This document shows, in pieces, positions 10,435 through 21,329 of a DNA stretch of 64,000 bases (positions within the stretch are counted from its first letter, which is position 1; each line of letters starts with the position of its first letter). The position numbers and the translations under genes are program-made. The notes under the pieces were generated by a model. The model was not told the DNA's origin and ran no database searches. It worked only from the letters and a program-made list of their open reading frames with translations. Source of the DNA: Volvox africanus (taxonomy: Eukaryota; Chlorophyta; Chlorophyceae; Chlamydomonadales; Volvocaceae); contig BSDZ01000020.1 of the NCBI GenBank assembly GCA_030268105.1, positions 2,000,001-2,064,000 of the forward strand. Direction: 5' to 3'.

Positions 10435-10676
10435 TGTTGACTACCAGACATTAGGAAGCCTGACGCTATAACGAGAAAGTATTCGATACATTATATCTGA
10501 TAGTCAAAAGAAGGCTAAATTGTTCGTTCTGGAGATGGCACAAAGACTCGCGCGCGTGTAGCATTACAGATTGGACGAGCGTGGGTCGATTGCGTCCTGC
10601 CGAGTACAGCTACAACAACACGATTGTTGCTAGAACGCATCGCTATAGATCCCAACTGATATAACACTTGATAACA
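10435..10676 (-). repeat. Solo Ty1/copia LTR
   Basis: About 242 bp related throughout to the copia LTRs at 11686-11914, 18252-18470 and 26539-26781 (shared CAGACATTAGGAAGCCTGAC and ATTGTTGCTAGAACG motifs). Plus-strand ends are TGTTGACTACC and TTGATAACA. Orientation is minus, by comparison with the coding copies. The flanks (TGTAA, CAAAC) do not match, so this is old or rearranged. Confidence 0.8.
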
Positions 10677-10698
10677 CAAACGCACGCTGCGCCCTCAG

Positions 10699-10804
10699 GA
10701 GGACGACGGCGGTGCTGAAGCTGTTGCTTCTGCTGTCATCCAAGCGATGGGATCTACCGCCGTGTCCCATCCCGCCAAGAATAAGGGCCGCAGCCTTTCA
10801 GCAT
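10699..10804 (+). CDS. Orphan internal-exon-like segment, protein unknown
   Basis: A 106-nt segment bounded by an acceptor (CGCCCTCAG) and a strong donor (GCAT/GTACGTAA) is open in one frame (EDDGGAEAVASAVIQAMGST, then VSHPAKNKGRSLSA). Its Ala-rich, GC-rich codons differ from the AT-rich surroundings. It starts 22 bases after the solo copia LTR, which would then lie in the upstream intron. I see no partner exon I can defend; a possible donor CCCTG/GTAAGT lies near 11150. No domain is recognised. It could be chance. Confidence 0.35.
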
Positions 10805-11579
10805 GTACGTAATGATGCCGTGTATATTTCTGTCGCGTTTACAAGATGGGCTATATACATCATCTGTGTATGTATTCGTTGAGCATTACCATCATCTGCA
10901 TTGTCAACAGCCGCGCGCGCCACACATACGTACACCTACCTGCTACCTGCTACGTCGTCCTCGCATTGAATCAGCTAGCAAACTCATCACATTAACAAAC
11001 CGAATGAATTATCTGCCTTGCTTGATTATTTCTTTCTTCATGCCTGATGATGCCCCTCATGCCTGATGCCAAATGAATACACTGCTGCTGCTGCTGGATC
11101 GATTTTCACCTACCTATCTACCACCATTAGCGCTCGCTACCGTCCCTGGTAAGTGCCTGGACATGCAGGTCATGCAGATACATTGATCTGGAACGTTATG
11201 TAAATCTCAATGTTTTGGGGATGCATGGATGGCCGCTGGCTGGGGTGTGCCGGATGCCCTTCAAACTACATACTAGCTGGGCGAAGTAGGCCCAACAGGG
11301 CATTCAATCAGACCTAATAGGACTTAAATTAGATTTAACCAGAGTAAATTAGCCCATAACTAGCCCTGCCAATAATGGCTGGCAGGGATGTGCGGGATGC
11401 ATACATGCAATCAGCTCGTGCGTTAATTCATTGATATAGCCATGCTAGCCGCATTATATCATACCAACAAAGATGACGTATTGATCCCGCTGTATTTATG
11501 CATGCTGAGGCGGTAATAACCGTCACCTCAGCTTCTGTCGGGATCATTGTCTATACCCCCATCTTTCATATTGTCCATG

Positions 11580-11617
<38 letters not shown>

Positions 11618-11685
11618 ATCTACGTTGTACGTGGTCTGGCCGTCTATCTGTTTATTTCTCCATCTATCTGCTGCTTGCGGAGGCC
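10805..11685. repeat. Non-coding stretch with TA/TG microsatellite
   Basis: Holds a (TA)n-(TG)n tract at about 11579-11618 and GCTGCTGCTGCTG near 11083-11096. I see no supported gene. Confidence 0.6.
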
Positions 11686-11914
11686 TGTTGAGATGTTGAG
11701 ATGAGATGAGATGAGACTAACGGACATTAGGAACACTGACGTTGTTACGAGAAAGTATTCGTTACATAGTGTCCGATAATCAAAAGAAAACTAAATTCTT
11801 TGCTCCGGAGTTGGCACAGATACTCGCTTATGCGGGTCGATAGCATACTGCTGAGTACGGAGAATTGCTAGAATGGATCGCTATAGATCCCAACTGATAC
11901 ACCATTTGATAACA
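11686..11914 (-). repeat. Copia-1 3' LTR
   Basis: On the plus strand it starts TGTTGAGATG and ends TTGATAACA. The start is blurred by short GAGAT duplications (11690-11716). It is followed by the complement of a polypurine tract. Confidence 0.82.
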
Positions 11915-12008
11915 CGCCCCCTCGAGACGCTCCTAGCAACAAGTGATAGAAAATAACTCCAAGCAGAAACGCATCCAAACGAGTTCACCTCAAGCAAAAC
12001 CCAAATGC

Positions 12009-13671
12009 TTAGATTGCCAACCCCATTTCCATAATGCACTTCCTGAACTTGATCTCTCCAAGTGCCTTAGACAGTACATCTGCCACCTTATCATCTGTCG
12101 AATAGCAGGACAGGGCAACTTCCTTCCTAGAGACTCGCCCCCATACTAGGTGATGCTGCACATCGATGTGCTTGGAACGGACCAATGTTATCAGGTTGTT
12201 CCCCATGCTCATCGCCCCCTGGGAATCCATCCAAATCTCTATAGCATTTGACCCTAAACCCAAGTCTCCCGTTAGCTTGCAAAGCCAAAGCGCCTCCCGT
12301 ACTGCAGCTGCCGTGGCCTGGTACTCCACCTCCACTGACGAAACTGTCACTGTGCGCTGCAATTGGCTGTTCCAGCTGAAAGCTGCTCCGCCTAGCAGAA
12401 AGACGTAGCCGGTTGTAGATCCCCGAGTGGCTGGATCTCCTGCCCAGTCGGAATCACTGTACCTCACCATGGCTACATCTCCATCTCCACCAAAGCATAG
12501 TCCGAGCTCCTTGGCACCCGCCAAACATCGACACACCCCCAAAGCCAGGCCCTCTGTGAGCCTTAGATGACTTGCCCATAAAGCGCGCCAGGATGCTTAT
12601 TGCCTGCGTGATATCGGGCCTTGTGCTCGTCGCCAGGTAATTTACTTCACCGACAAGCGCCCGGTACTTGGTGCTGTCTGCAAGCTCTCTGTTGCCATCT
12701 TCTGATGGTAGTACTCTAGAACCAGGAGGTAGTGGAGTCATTTGCGGCTTTGCGTTTGTGAGTTGATGCTGCTGCAGCAGCTCCTCCATGTAGCGCCGCT
12801 GCGACAGCTTTACCTCCCCGTTCGCTCCCCGGTTGATCTCCATACCCAGGAAGACTTTTGCCTCTCCAAGATCTCGAATCTTGAAGGCCTGCCCGATTGC
12901 TGCCTTTACCCTCTTGATGAGTTCATCGTTTTCTGAGGTGATGATGATGCCGTCCACGTGCACCAGCAGGTTGACGATCTCCTTCTCATCCCTCTTGATG
13001 AACAGTGCTGGGTCCACTACTGATGGTTTGGACCCCAGCTTGTCCAGCTCCGCTACTAGTTCCACATACCAGCAGCGGGGGGCCTGTTTCAGCCCATAGA
13101 TTGATGGTGGCCTGTTCAGAGTCCGCTGACTGACAGGAAACCTGTAAAAACGTCTAGCTGGTGGATCAGCATCCCTTTTGCCGCAGCCACCGTGAGGAGC
13201 ATATGAAGCAAAGCAAAGCGCGAGGTTGGAGTGAATAGCTCCCCATAGTCAATCCCTGCCCGCTGCTTGTAACCCTTCGCCACCAAACGTGTCTTAAAGT
13301 GCACGATCCCGCCATCCTCTGCATGTTTGAGCTTATACACCCACCGGTAAGGCAATATCCGGGCACCAGCCGGTGGTTTTGCCAGCTCCCAGGTTCCATT
13401 CATGAGCTGTGCCGTGATCTCCCCATCCATGGCACGTCATCCCACTCTTTAGCATTGGGGCAGTTAGTCGCCTCCTGATATGTAGCTAGCTCCAGGATTT
13501 CTTCCATGATCACTGCATAACGTGACCCTGCCATTGGGCTCATGCCTCCATTCAATCAGTTGCTTTCACTCATTTAGCGGATAGCAACGATCCTGCATGT
13601 TCACATCTGCACCGCCATTCTTGGTCATGATGCTGCACCAGCCCTCCACCTCTCGTAGAGTCTCATCCATT
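12009..13671 (-). pseudogene. Copia-1 reverse transcriptase and RNase H
   Basis: Minus-strand fragments give the RT start (NGTWELAKPPAGARILPYRW, VAKGYKQRAGIDYGELFTP), the first catalytic region (LIHQLDVFTGF) and the palm (LVHVDGIIITSEND). Then come RDLGEAKVFLGMEI, STRPDITQAISILARFMG and RNase H (YSDSDWAGDPATRGSTTGYV, EVEYQATAAAVREALWL, SKHIDVQHH). The catalytic DD pair of the palm reads D-G, so the polymerase would be inactive. Frames shift near 13140, 12950 and 12500. The end near 12009 sits about 80 bases before the polypurine tract. Confidence 0.9.
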
Positions 13672-13676
13672 GCATC

Positions 13677-14488
13677 TGTTGTATCCTTCCTTCTTCGATC
13701 ATGCACTGAATGTGCACATCTGAGTGTTAGCTACAAGTGCATCGTGCTTACGAACAGTAAGACACTCCAGTGCGAGCAACGTGACAGCGGAAGACTTGAA
13801 GACAAGGAAAGATTCAACTTACAACAATCCTCAATTACAAAGTAGAAGTCTGCCGTCAGACCCCGCGGGAAGCGTTCATCATACGGCTGGAAATGGAATG
13901 CTGGATTAGCTCAGGCCGATAAGAAATGAGTATATCGTATGTATGGGAATTAGACTGAGTTAAGTACACGAGTACTCAATCCATAGTAGCATCGAGCCGA
14001 CTTCGGTCTCTAGGCGGCCGTCCTTGCATCTATCACGCTCGTGATACTGATGTGCATTACAAATCACACTGGATCCCGATCTTAAGTGTGATTATTATCA
14101 TAGCACTATCCTGAACATCGCGTAATTCGTGATATTAATGGATGCAACGTATGCAGGGTGCAAAGGTCCACATATCAATATTCGGTTGCCGACCAACCAT
14201 CACGATCGTCGCATTTCCGCATACGCATGTGGTTTATGATACGAATGATGCAATAATATTTGAAATATTGTAACTTGATATATTATGCCATAATGGATTC
14301 GCATTGATATCAATCCCGAGTCAAACATGTTTGACCAACAGCGCGATGTCGTGAATGATGATGCGGTATGCTACATTAGCTAGATATATCCGAATATATC
14401 ATGCTAATATGTTCATATCATGTTCAGTCATGCTTAGATGAGTTCAAGCCTACTTCGACATGAGCGGTGATCGAACCGGCGTACAACA
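13677..14488 (-). repeat. Solo LTR, family B type, in Copia-1
   Basis: 812 bp, TGTTGTATCC...CGTACAACA, inverted relative to the family B LTRs at 28420-29234. A perfect TSD GCATC lies at 13672-13676 and 14489-14493. A solo LTR with TSD means a full element inserted and its internal part was lost by LTR-LTR recombination. Confidence 0.93.
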
Positions 14489-14493
14489 GCATC

Positions 14494-15000
14494 CACGGGA
14501 CTGCTCAGTAATCCGCGTCCGGGGAAACTGTGCTGGCGGCATGCCCCGTGCCTCTGTGGCACCACTGTCTGGCCGCTGCTGGTGGATGCACCACACCACT
14601 CCCCGGCCCATGCCGGTGTTGGCCGGTGTATCTCCACCACCCCCTGGTGGCAGAATGTTGCCCGCCTCTTCGACATCCTCCTCAGGTTCATCACTGGAAT
14701 CCTCATAGCAGTCGCCAAAAGCTGACTCGTCAATCTTGACTGCCAAGTGAACACTAATATGACGTCGTTGAACAGGATGCAATACTGCCTCCCTTGCTCA
14801 TATCCGGCCAGCACCCCTTTTTGACTCATGGGTTGCAGCGTGTTCCACTTCTCTTTCGGCACATGCATATATGCGGTACAACCAAAAATTCTCAACTGGC
14901 TTATATCCAGCTTCACCCGCATGAATGCCTCATAGGGTGTTACTGTTGGCCCCATGACCGCCAAAACATTATGCAAAAGATTCACCATAGCCATGGCCTC
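14494..15000 (-). pseudogene. Copia-1 integrase C-terminal part and linker
   Basis: The minus strand gives TPYEAFMRVKLDISQLRIFG then CTAYMHVPKEKWNTLQP, the conserved copia integrase end, followed by an acidic/Pro-Gly linker (DSSDEPEEDVEEAGN, PPGGGGDT). It is separated from its N-terminal part by the solo LTR at 15001-15807 and from RT by the one at 13677-14488. Several frame breaks are present. Confidence 0.85.
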
Positions 15001-15807
15001 TGTTGTATCTCTCCTCAGTTTTGCTCATAAAGTGTCTGCACGTCTGGGGCTTAGACACTAGCAAAGAAGTGCTTGCAAGCACTCGAAAGCAGCAAGAGAC
15101 AGCGGAAGACTTGAGAATAAGGAAAGATATAACTTACAATGATCAAAGGATGCAATGATGTGATCGGCCGTCAGACACAGCGGGCGGCGATACAGCGAAT
15201 GGCAAATAGCAAATGGCGAATCTTGGGCTTGCTCGGGCTGCAATAGCAGAGCAAATAGCAATAGTCCAGATGAGCACAGGCGTGTTCCGATAGCATACAA
15301 GATTGTTCTGCTCTACATGGCCGTCCTCTATACGCACGATACCAATATGCAGTACAACTCACACTAGGAGGTCAATCCTTAAGTGTGATAAACCCTAATG
15401 CCAGGTATCGATATCCATGTATTCTGACAATTAAGCCTTCATGGCGTCCGCAAGATGCAAGGGTCCAAATAGCAATATCCGGTTACTGATCAACCTCTGC
15501 AACTTAGATGCTCGTCACACTTGCACATTACGTATGCCAACGATGGCGTAATAATATAGCAAATATTATTACTTAACAGCTCATGTCATAACTATGCAAC
15601 GCGCCTATGCATCTCCGAGCATCCGTATCTTAGGTGTATCAGCGATGCGGATGGTAGTGCAATGTGACAAGTCGCAATGCATGGCGTCAAACTAGCTAAA
15701 TATCTGCAAATATATTCATAACTAGTATGCATTTATTACGTTTGCTTATCGCCTTGTAGAGTCGCATTTGACCTACGTATAGGTGGTAATTGAACCGTAA
15801 TACAACA
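15001..15807 (-). repeat. Solo LTR, third gypsy-type family, in Copia-1
   Basis: 807 bp, TGTTGTATCTCTCC...GTAATACAACA, with perfect TSD GCCTC (14996-15000, 15808-15812). It resembles family A (GCTCATAA...TCTGCACGTCTGG in its first 60 bases) and family B but is clearly distinct from both. It carries a hairpin at 15548-15572 (GTAATAATAT/ATATTATTAC). Confidence 0.92.
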
Positions 15808-15812
15808 GCCTC

Positions 15813-16640
15813 TGCCCAAAGGTTCTGTGGCATTCCAGACTCCGCCAGCATTGCCCAGGTCTTCTCCAACAGCGTCCTGTTGAGGTGCTCCACCGCCCCA
15901 TTCCTACAGTCGTACCGTGGATAATCCCTTTTTTGCCGAAGTAGGCGCCCCTGAGTGAGTTGAACTCGGTCCCACGATCCATGCGCACCTCCTTCACACG
16001 ACGGTGAGTCATATTCTCCAGCGCCTCCATCCTTATCTTGACCTTCTTTCCAACTTCATCCTTGGCCTCTGTGAATGCAACTGTAGAGAATCCAGTGCAG
16101 TTATCCAGCAGTGTTGTCATGTACTGGGATCCACCCAACGAAGTCTCAGGCATTGGTCCACAGACGTCCAGGTGTATTAGGCCCAGAGGTTTCACCGCCT
16201 TGTGTCCAGTGGATGGGAATGGTCCACGTGTCTAGATCCAGGGCTCACAGACCTGCGAGCTGGCTGCCTCCAGGCTCGCACGATCCAACTCCATCCCGGT
16301 TACCATGTTCTCCCGGCACATTCACTCCAGGCTTGTGCAGCCCAGGTGCCCTAAGTGCCGATGCCACAGCGCTGCCTTTAAGTCTCCTGACCCAACCACC
16401 GCACATGAACGGCCTTTGCTAGCTGGACGCCCTGCTGCGTGATGACAAATAGCATAGAGCCGTCCGTAGCTGTCTGCTCATAGGATGGTCTCCCCTTTGC
16501 CTGCACGAGTGCCAAGCAGAATCGTAGCGCCATGCTCATCAAAGATCCCTGCTGAGATGAGCTTTACCATCGTCTTTGACACCACATAGACGGTGTTGAG
16601 CTCGGTCTTGAGCCCTTTAACTGTGTTGCTTCATATGGTG
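15813..16640 (-). pseudogene. Copia-1 GAG-pre-integrase and integrase core
   Basis: The minus strand reads KTMVKLISAGIFDEHGATIL, then LWHRHLGHLG (zinc-binding His pair of the pre-integrase region). The core follows: HLDVCGPMPETSLGGSQYM with the first catalytic Asp, VKEVRMDRGTEF with the second, and LNRTLLEKTWAMLAESGMP just before the inserted LTR. A stop and frame changes lie around 15905 and 16230. This places integrase upstream of RT, the copia order. Confidence 0.88.
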
Positions 16641-16645
16641 TAGTG

Positions 16646-17426
16646 TGTTGTATCCTTCCTTCTTCGCTCATGCACTAAATCTGCACGTCTGAGTGTTAGA
16701 TACAAGTGCTTCATGCTTACGAACAGTAAAGCACTTCAGTGCGAGCAATGTGACAGCGGAAGACTTCAGAGCAAGGAAAGATTCAACAATGATCCACGAT
16801 TACAGAATAGTAGTCTGCCGTCAGACCCCGCGGGCAGTGTTCATCATACGGCTGAAGATGATATGCTGAAATAGCTCAGGCCGATAAGAAATGATTGTAA
16901 CGTATGTATGGCAATTGGATTGAGTTAAGTACGAGAGTACTTTATCCAAAGTAGCGTCGAGCCGACTTTGGTCTCTAGGCGGCTGTCCTCGCACCTATCA
17001 CGTTCGGGATGCTGATGTGCATTACAAATCACACTGGATCCCGATCCCAAGTGTGAGTACTATCAGAGCAGTCTCCTGAATACCGCGTAATTCGTGATAT
17101 TAATGGATGCAACGTATGCAGGGTGCAAAGGTCCACATATCAATATTCGGTTGCCACATACGTCACTGGTTTATGATACAAATGATGTAATAATATTTGA
17201 AATATTATTACTTGATATATTATCCTATAATGGTGCCATGCATCGGTGCCGACCTCGAGTCAAACATGTTGACTGACAGTGCGATGTCACTAATGGTGAT
17301 GCGAAATGCTAATTTAGCTAGATATACATGAATATATCACGCTAGTATGCTCATATCATGTTTATCCATGCTTTGGTAAACTCAAGCCTACTTCGGCATG
17401 GATGGTGATTGAACCGGTGTACAACA
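16646..17426 (-). repeat. Solo LTR, family B type, in Copia-1
   Basis: 781 bp, TGTTGTATCC...GTGTACAACA, perfect TSD TAGTG (16641-16645, 17427-17431). It contains a perfect 12-bp-arm palindrome at 17187-17211 centred on one G. Confidence 0.93.
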
Positions 17427-17431
17427 TAGTG

Positions 17432-18251
17432 ACCTACATGTGTCGGCAGATGCCTTGAGCCATCATAGCCCACCACCGTAAACATCTTTTCCGGCAGCAC
17501 ATCTCGCATATCCTCCAGCTCCATCACATCATAGGTGGTATGCCACTCTGATGCCGAGTCCAGATGCCTTGCGTCCAACTGTGACTCACTTCCAACAGCA
17601 TACCCCATTTTGATGGGCTCCCTGCGCTGAAGGTTGTCCCCGCCACGTCCATAATTTCCTTGCTGTTGACCCGCCAGATGCTTCTTGCATACCCCGACGA
17701 AATGTCCTGGCTTACCGCAGTAGTAGCAGGTGGTGTTGGACTTACTCTTCTGCTTACTTATCTGACCTTGGCCTGTTGAGCTGGCGTTGCCACCACTTTG
17801 ATGCGTGATGAATGCCAATGACTCCCTTTTGTCGTCGTCCTGCAACACATAAGCCATGAGTCCAGCTCCCCTTTCTGCATAGTGAGAACTGTCATGACCA
17901 CGTCATATTTGTTGGGGAGCCCTTTAATGATGATAGTTGAGAGCTCCGCATCTGTGACGACGTGTCCCACATCCAGCAAATGTGACTGCAGCTGTCAAGC
18001 TCGGCTGATGTAGACCGGCAGTTCTCCTCCATTGGCCATTTTGAAGTCGCTTAGCTCCTGTCGAAGTTTGACTCTTGTTGCAGATTGACGCGAATGTAGC
18101 CGGCACCAAAGCACCAGGCGGCCTTCGCATTTGCCACCTGAACAAGGGTTTGGAGGTGATGGTTCTTGACATTCTTGGCCATCACACTCTTGACCTTATC
18201 GGAGATGATGACATCCGCCTCTGCAATTGGTGCATGAAGCAGGGTGCGACA
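17432..18251 (-). pseudogene. Copia-1 gag, zinc knuckle and protease start
   Basis: From right to left: gag-domain text (VVTDAELSTIIIKGLPNKYD), a classic CCHC knuckle CYYCGKPGHFVGVCKKH (C-x2-C-x4-H-x4-C, about 17680-17730), and LDSASEWHTTYD, the degenerate copia protease active site where DSGA is expected. The N-terminal gag is disrupted by several stops and frameshifts and its start is missing. Confidence 0.85.
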
Positions 18252-18470
18252 GATCAGACATTAGGAAGCCTGACGTTGTTACGGGAAAGTATTCGTTGCA
18301 TAGTGTCCGATAGTTGTAAGATGACTTCATTGTTCGCTCCAAAGTTGGCACAAATACTCACTTATAGCACTACAGATTGGACGAGCGTGGGTCGATAGCG
18401 TACTGCCAAGTACAGCTACAACAACACGATTGTTGCTCGAACGGATTGCTATACATCCCAACTGATAACA
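18252..18470 (-). repeat. Copia-1 5' LTR, inner end deleted
   Basis: Matches the other copia LTRs from CAGACATTAGG to CTGATAACA. The gag side (18240-18252) joins directly to coding sequence, so the PBS and leader are gone. Confidence 0.82.
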
Positions 18471-18579
18471 AGGCGTGTTGCTGTTTGCTTGCCTGGTGCT
18501 TGCTGCACATACAGACACACACACATAAATGTAGTATATAGGGTTGATCTATACATATTATATCTATATGTCTATAGAT

Positions 18580-18862
18580 TGTTGTGAAACTCGCGTCACA
18601 ACAGCTGAGGTAAGGTCCAGTTCAGCACAAGCTGGACAAGCGAGCTGTCACTATGCCTCAAGCCACTAGGACACACCAAAGTCCGGGCAAGCAATAGATG
18701 TTACAAACAGCTAAAGAAGCAGGTCAGCTTCGGGGAATAAATAGCGACTTGGTGAAGGGGTCGTACATAAGACCCTTTGCATTTGAAATTCAGACGCAGT
18801 ACGGTCCTGGCAATGCATTCATGCAATGAACACATGAAGAAGTCTGCCCGAATATCACAACA
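18580..18862 (-). repeat. TRIM 3' LTR
   Basis: 283 bp, almost the same as 20889-21166 apart from a few substitutions and a 5-bp difference near 18609. It is bordered inside by CTCCCACGCGGG, whose complement is a short purine-rich tract. Confidence 0.9.
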
Positions 18863-18961
18863 CTCCCACGCGGGCAGGCTTCCTGTACTCACTGCAAGCA
18901 TATAATATGACACTTTCCTAATAATTGCGCCTGTAAATTCAAACAAGGACAAAATTAAAGC

Positions 18962-19288
18962 TCAACTGTGACGACAAGGTGCAACATTGATGACCGAAAG
19001 GAAAACAGAAGCGTTCGAAAAGCTCCCACGTGGACAGTATGTCTGCACGCAATCAACGCCAACTGGCAGCCTTTCAAACTTCGATTCCACCGCTGCCAAA
19101 ACTTCAAAGTGAACACTTGGGTACCTGTAGCGCAAGACGTCTACCATGCACTCAGCGAACACTAAGGTTATACGATCTTTCAAAGGACGGTCGCACTCCA
19201 GAGACTTAGGCTCGTACGGAATACTCCCACGAAATTGACATTCACAGGGCTGGACACAAGGACATGCCGAGAATGCAAGCAGAGCCAA
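18962..19288 (-). CDS. 108-codon open frame inside the TRIM, unknown product
   Basis: An uninterrupted minus-strand frame (start MALLAFSACPCVQPCECQ) is Cys-rich at its N-terminus and then mixed and globular-looking (FAECMVDVLRYRYPSVHFEV). It resembles no retroelement domain I know. It lies entirely in the internal region of the non-autonomous element. It may be a captured host fragment or a chance frame. Confidence 0.3.
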   Translation of the reverse strand: MALLAFSACPCVQPCECQFRGSIPYEPKSLECDRPLKDRITLVFAECMVDVLRYRYPSVHFEVLAAVESKFERLPVGVDCVQTYCPRGSFSNASVFLSVINVAPCRHS

Positions 19289-19426
19289 TCAAGTTGGACT
19301 AGACACAGGGAAATGCTGAACAAGCGCATCGGGCTGGACACAGGGAAATGCTGCACACAAGCAGAGCCAAGCAAGTTGGACTAGACACAGGGAAATGCCG
19401 AACAAGCGCATCAGGCTGGACACAGG
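19247..19426. repeat. Tandem repeat, period about 82-84 bp
   Basis: About 2.2 copies of a unit beginning GGGCTGGACACA and containing AGCAGAGCCAA and GTTGGACTAGACACAGG; starts at 19247, 19331 and about 19413. It lies inside the TRIM and ends exactly where the solo LTR inserted. Confidence 0.85.
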
Positions 19427-20245
19427 TGTTGTATCCTTCCTTCTTTAATCATGCACTTGAATCTGCGCGTCTGAGTGTTAGCTACGCGTGCATCGTGCTT
19501 ACAAACAGCAAGACAATCCAATGCGAGCAATGGGACAGTGGAAGAATTATCGATAAGGAAAGATTCAACTTACAATAGTCTTCAATTGCAAAATAGAAGT
19601 CTGCCGTCAGACCCCACGGGCAGCGTTCATCATACAGCTGGAGATGGTATGCTGGAAAAGCTCAGGCCGATAATAATTGAGTAAAGCGTATGTATAGGAA
19701 TCATATTGGGTTAAGTACGTGGGTACTTAATCCAAAGTAGTCTTGAGTTGACTTCGGTCTCTAGGCAGCCGTCCTCACACCTATCATGTTCGCGATACCG
19801 ATGTGCAGTACAAGTCTCACTGGATTTCAATCTCAAGTGTGAGTACTATTATAGCACTTTCGTAAATATCGCGTAATCCATGATATTAATGGATGCAACG
19901 TATGCAGTGTGCAAAGGTCCGAATATCAATATTTGGTTACCGACCCAACCATTGTGATCATCGCGTTTCCACACGCGTATGCATGTGGTTCATGTTACGA
20001 ATGATGTAATAATATTTGAAATATTATTACTTGATGTATTATGCCATAATGGGTTCACGCATCGATATCAGCCTCGAGTCAAACATGTTGACCGACAGCA
20101 TGATGTCGTGAATGATAATGTGACGTGCTATATTAGCTAGATATATTCGAATATATCATGCTAAAATGCTAATGTCACGTCCAGTCATGCTTAGATGAAA
20201 GCAAGCCTGTTTTGACATAAGCGGTGATTGAACTGGCATACAACA
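19427..20245 (-). repeat. Solo LTR, family B type, inside the TRIM
   Basis: 819 bp, TGTTGTATCC...GCATACAACA. Flanks are ACAGG (19422-19426) and ACAGT (20246-20250), 4 of 5 matching. It shows the TRIM is older than this family B insertion. Confidence 0.9.
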
Positions 20246-20486
20246 ACAGTGAGACACCACACACAACCGGCAATAGCAGAGGTGATCAACCTCTCAGGCA
20301 AACCACAACACAACGCAATAAACGCATGCTCAGGCAATGTAATCCAAACAAGGTGCGAAAAACTGCTTTACCCCTCTACAGAGTCAGGCCTACGGGGTTC
20401 AGGTCCTTTCCCTGTTCCCGGCGCTTCTTGAAACAGCGGGCCTCATCATGACCCGTCGTTCACTACCTCCTTGGTATCAAACACTG

Positions 20487-20768
20487 CTACAATACATGGT
20501 CTAATTCTCCACACCTCGACATTGATACCATGTCGAAGTCAGCAAAAGACTTGACCCCTCCATGGGCTGTATTGTCCAGCGCTCCTATCGCCTCCTTGTC
20601 CGGTGCTCCATGTGCCTCCCTATCCGGCATTCCAGGCGCCTCCTTGTCCGGCGCTCCAAGTGCCAGGATCACCAACTGATCCGCTATTATCGCTGTCTTA
20701 ACGGACGACTGGCATGTACCTGCCACTGACAGGTGTAGATGCTCCAGACGAACCCAAAAGTGATACAA
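20487..20768 (-). CDS. Short frame with APDKEA-type repeats in the TRIM
   Basis: A 93-codon minus-strand frame contains a five-fold heptad-like repeat (GAPDKEAPGMPDREAHGAPD and on), encoded by GCCTCC-TTGTCCGG units. A Trp/Leu-rich start precedes it (FWVRLEHLHLSV). Position and opening resemble a remnant of copia gag, but I cannot show homology. Possibly a truncated Gag, possibly chance. Confidence 0.3.
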   Translation of the reverse strand: MYHFWVRLEHLHLSVAGTCQSSVKTAIIADQLVILALGAPDKEAPGMPDREAHGAPDKEAIGALDNTAHGGVKSFADFDMVSMSRCGELDHVL

Positions 20769-20870
20769 ACCGCCGTGATGAGCTCTGGTGCAACATATCG
20801 GTCAAATGAGCTTCCACGACATACAAAAAAAACTCAGGACAAAGCACGTCCTCAGCAATGGCCACTGCGT

Positions 20871-20888
20871 CATGCGGGGCTCATAACC
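20871..20888 (-). other. TRIM primer-binding site, internal tRNA-Met type
   Basis: The base next to the right LTR starts, in element orientation, GGTTATGAGCCCCGCATG. This is the complement of a tRNA-Met anticodon arm (GGGGCTCATAACC, anticodon CAT), not of a tRNA 3' end. Drosophila copia is known to prime from a half initiator tRNA-Met in this way. Confidence 0.72.
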
Positions 20889-21166
20889 TGTTGTGAAACT
20901 CGCGTCGTAACAGCTAAGGTCCAGTTCAGCACAAGCTGGACTAGCGAGCTGCCACTATGCCTCAAGCCACTAGGACACACCAAAGTCCGGGCAAGCAATA
21001 GATATTACAAACAGCTAAAGAAGTAAGTCAGCTTTGGGGAATAAATAGCGACTTGGTGAAGGGGTCGTACATAAGACCCTTCGTATTTGAAATTCAGACG
21101 CAGTACGGTCCTGGCAATGCATTCATGCAATGAACACATCAAGAAGTCTGCCCGAATATCACAACA
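20889..21166 (-). repeat. TRIM 5' LTR
   Basis: 278 bp, TGTTGTGAAACTCG...ATCACAACA, followed by TAGAT, the second half of the TSD. Confidence 0.9.
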
Positions 21167-21329
21167 TAGATATATATGATAGACATATAGATGTGTGTGT
21201 TCTTGCTTTTAGGTAGAGGTAGCTCTCTTGCCCCCTTTGTCTAGGAGCTTGTGAGGTTTGCTAAGGCTTTGTTCTTTTGAGTAGCCAGGCTTGAGGCTCA
21301 TGAGTCCTGCGTGCCCCTAGCTGGCTCGA

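Larger units (their letters stand above)
11686..18470 (-). mobile_element. Copia-1: decayed Ty1/copia retrotransposon with three solo LTR insertions
   Basis: Reading right to left: 5' LTR (18470-18252), gag, zinc knuckle, protease, GAG-pre-integrase, integrase, RT, RNase H, polypurine tract (complement of CGCCCCCTCGAG at 11915-11926) and 3' LTR (11914-11686). The order integrase before RT is diagnostic of Ty1/copia. The outer flanks AGGCC (11681-11685) and AGGCG (18471-18475) match at 4 of 5 bases. Without the three inserted LTRs and their TSDs the element is about 4.4 kb. The leader and gag start are deleted up to the 5' LTR. All domains carry stops or frameshifts, so it is dead. Confidence 0.9.
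18580..21166 (-). mobile_element. Non-autonomous short LTR retrotransposon (TRIM-like)
   Basis: Two similar LTRs (18580-18862, 283 bp; 20889-21166, 278 bp) run TGTTGTGAAACTCG...ATATCACAACA and are flanked by TSD TAGAT (18575-18579, 21167-21171). Orientation is minus because the PBS is next to the right LTR. The internal part is about 1.2 kb once the solo LTR at 19427-20245 is removed, and has no RT, protease or integrase. It would depend on another element, probably the copia elements here, whose priming signal it shares. Confidence 0.9.

Noticed and set aside
19247..19426. CRISPR-like array
   Set aside because: About 82-bp direct tandem units with no spacers, inside a retroelement of a eukaryote.
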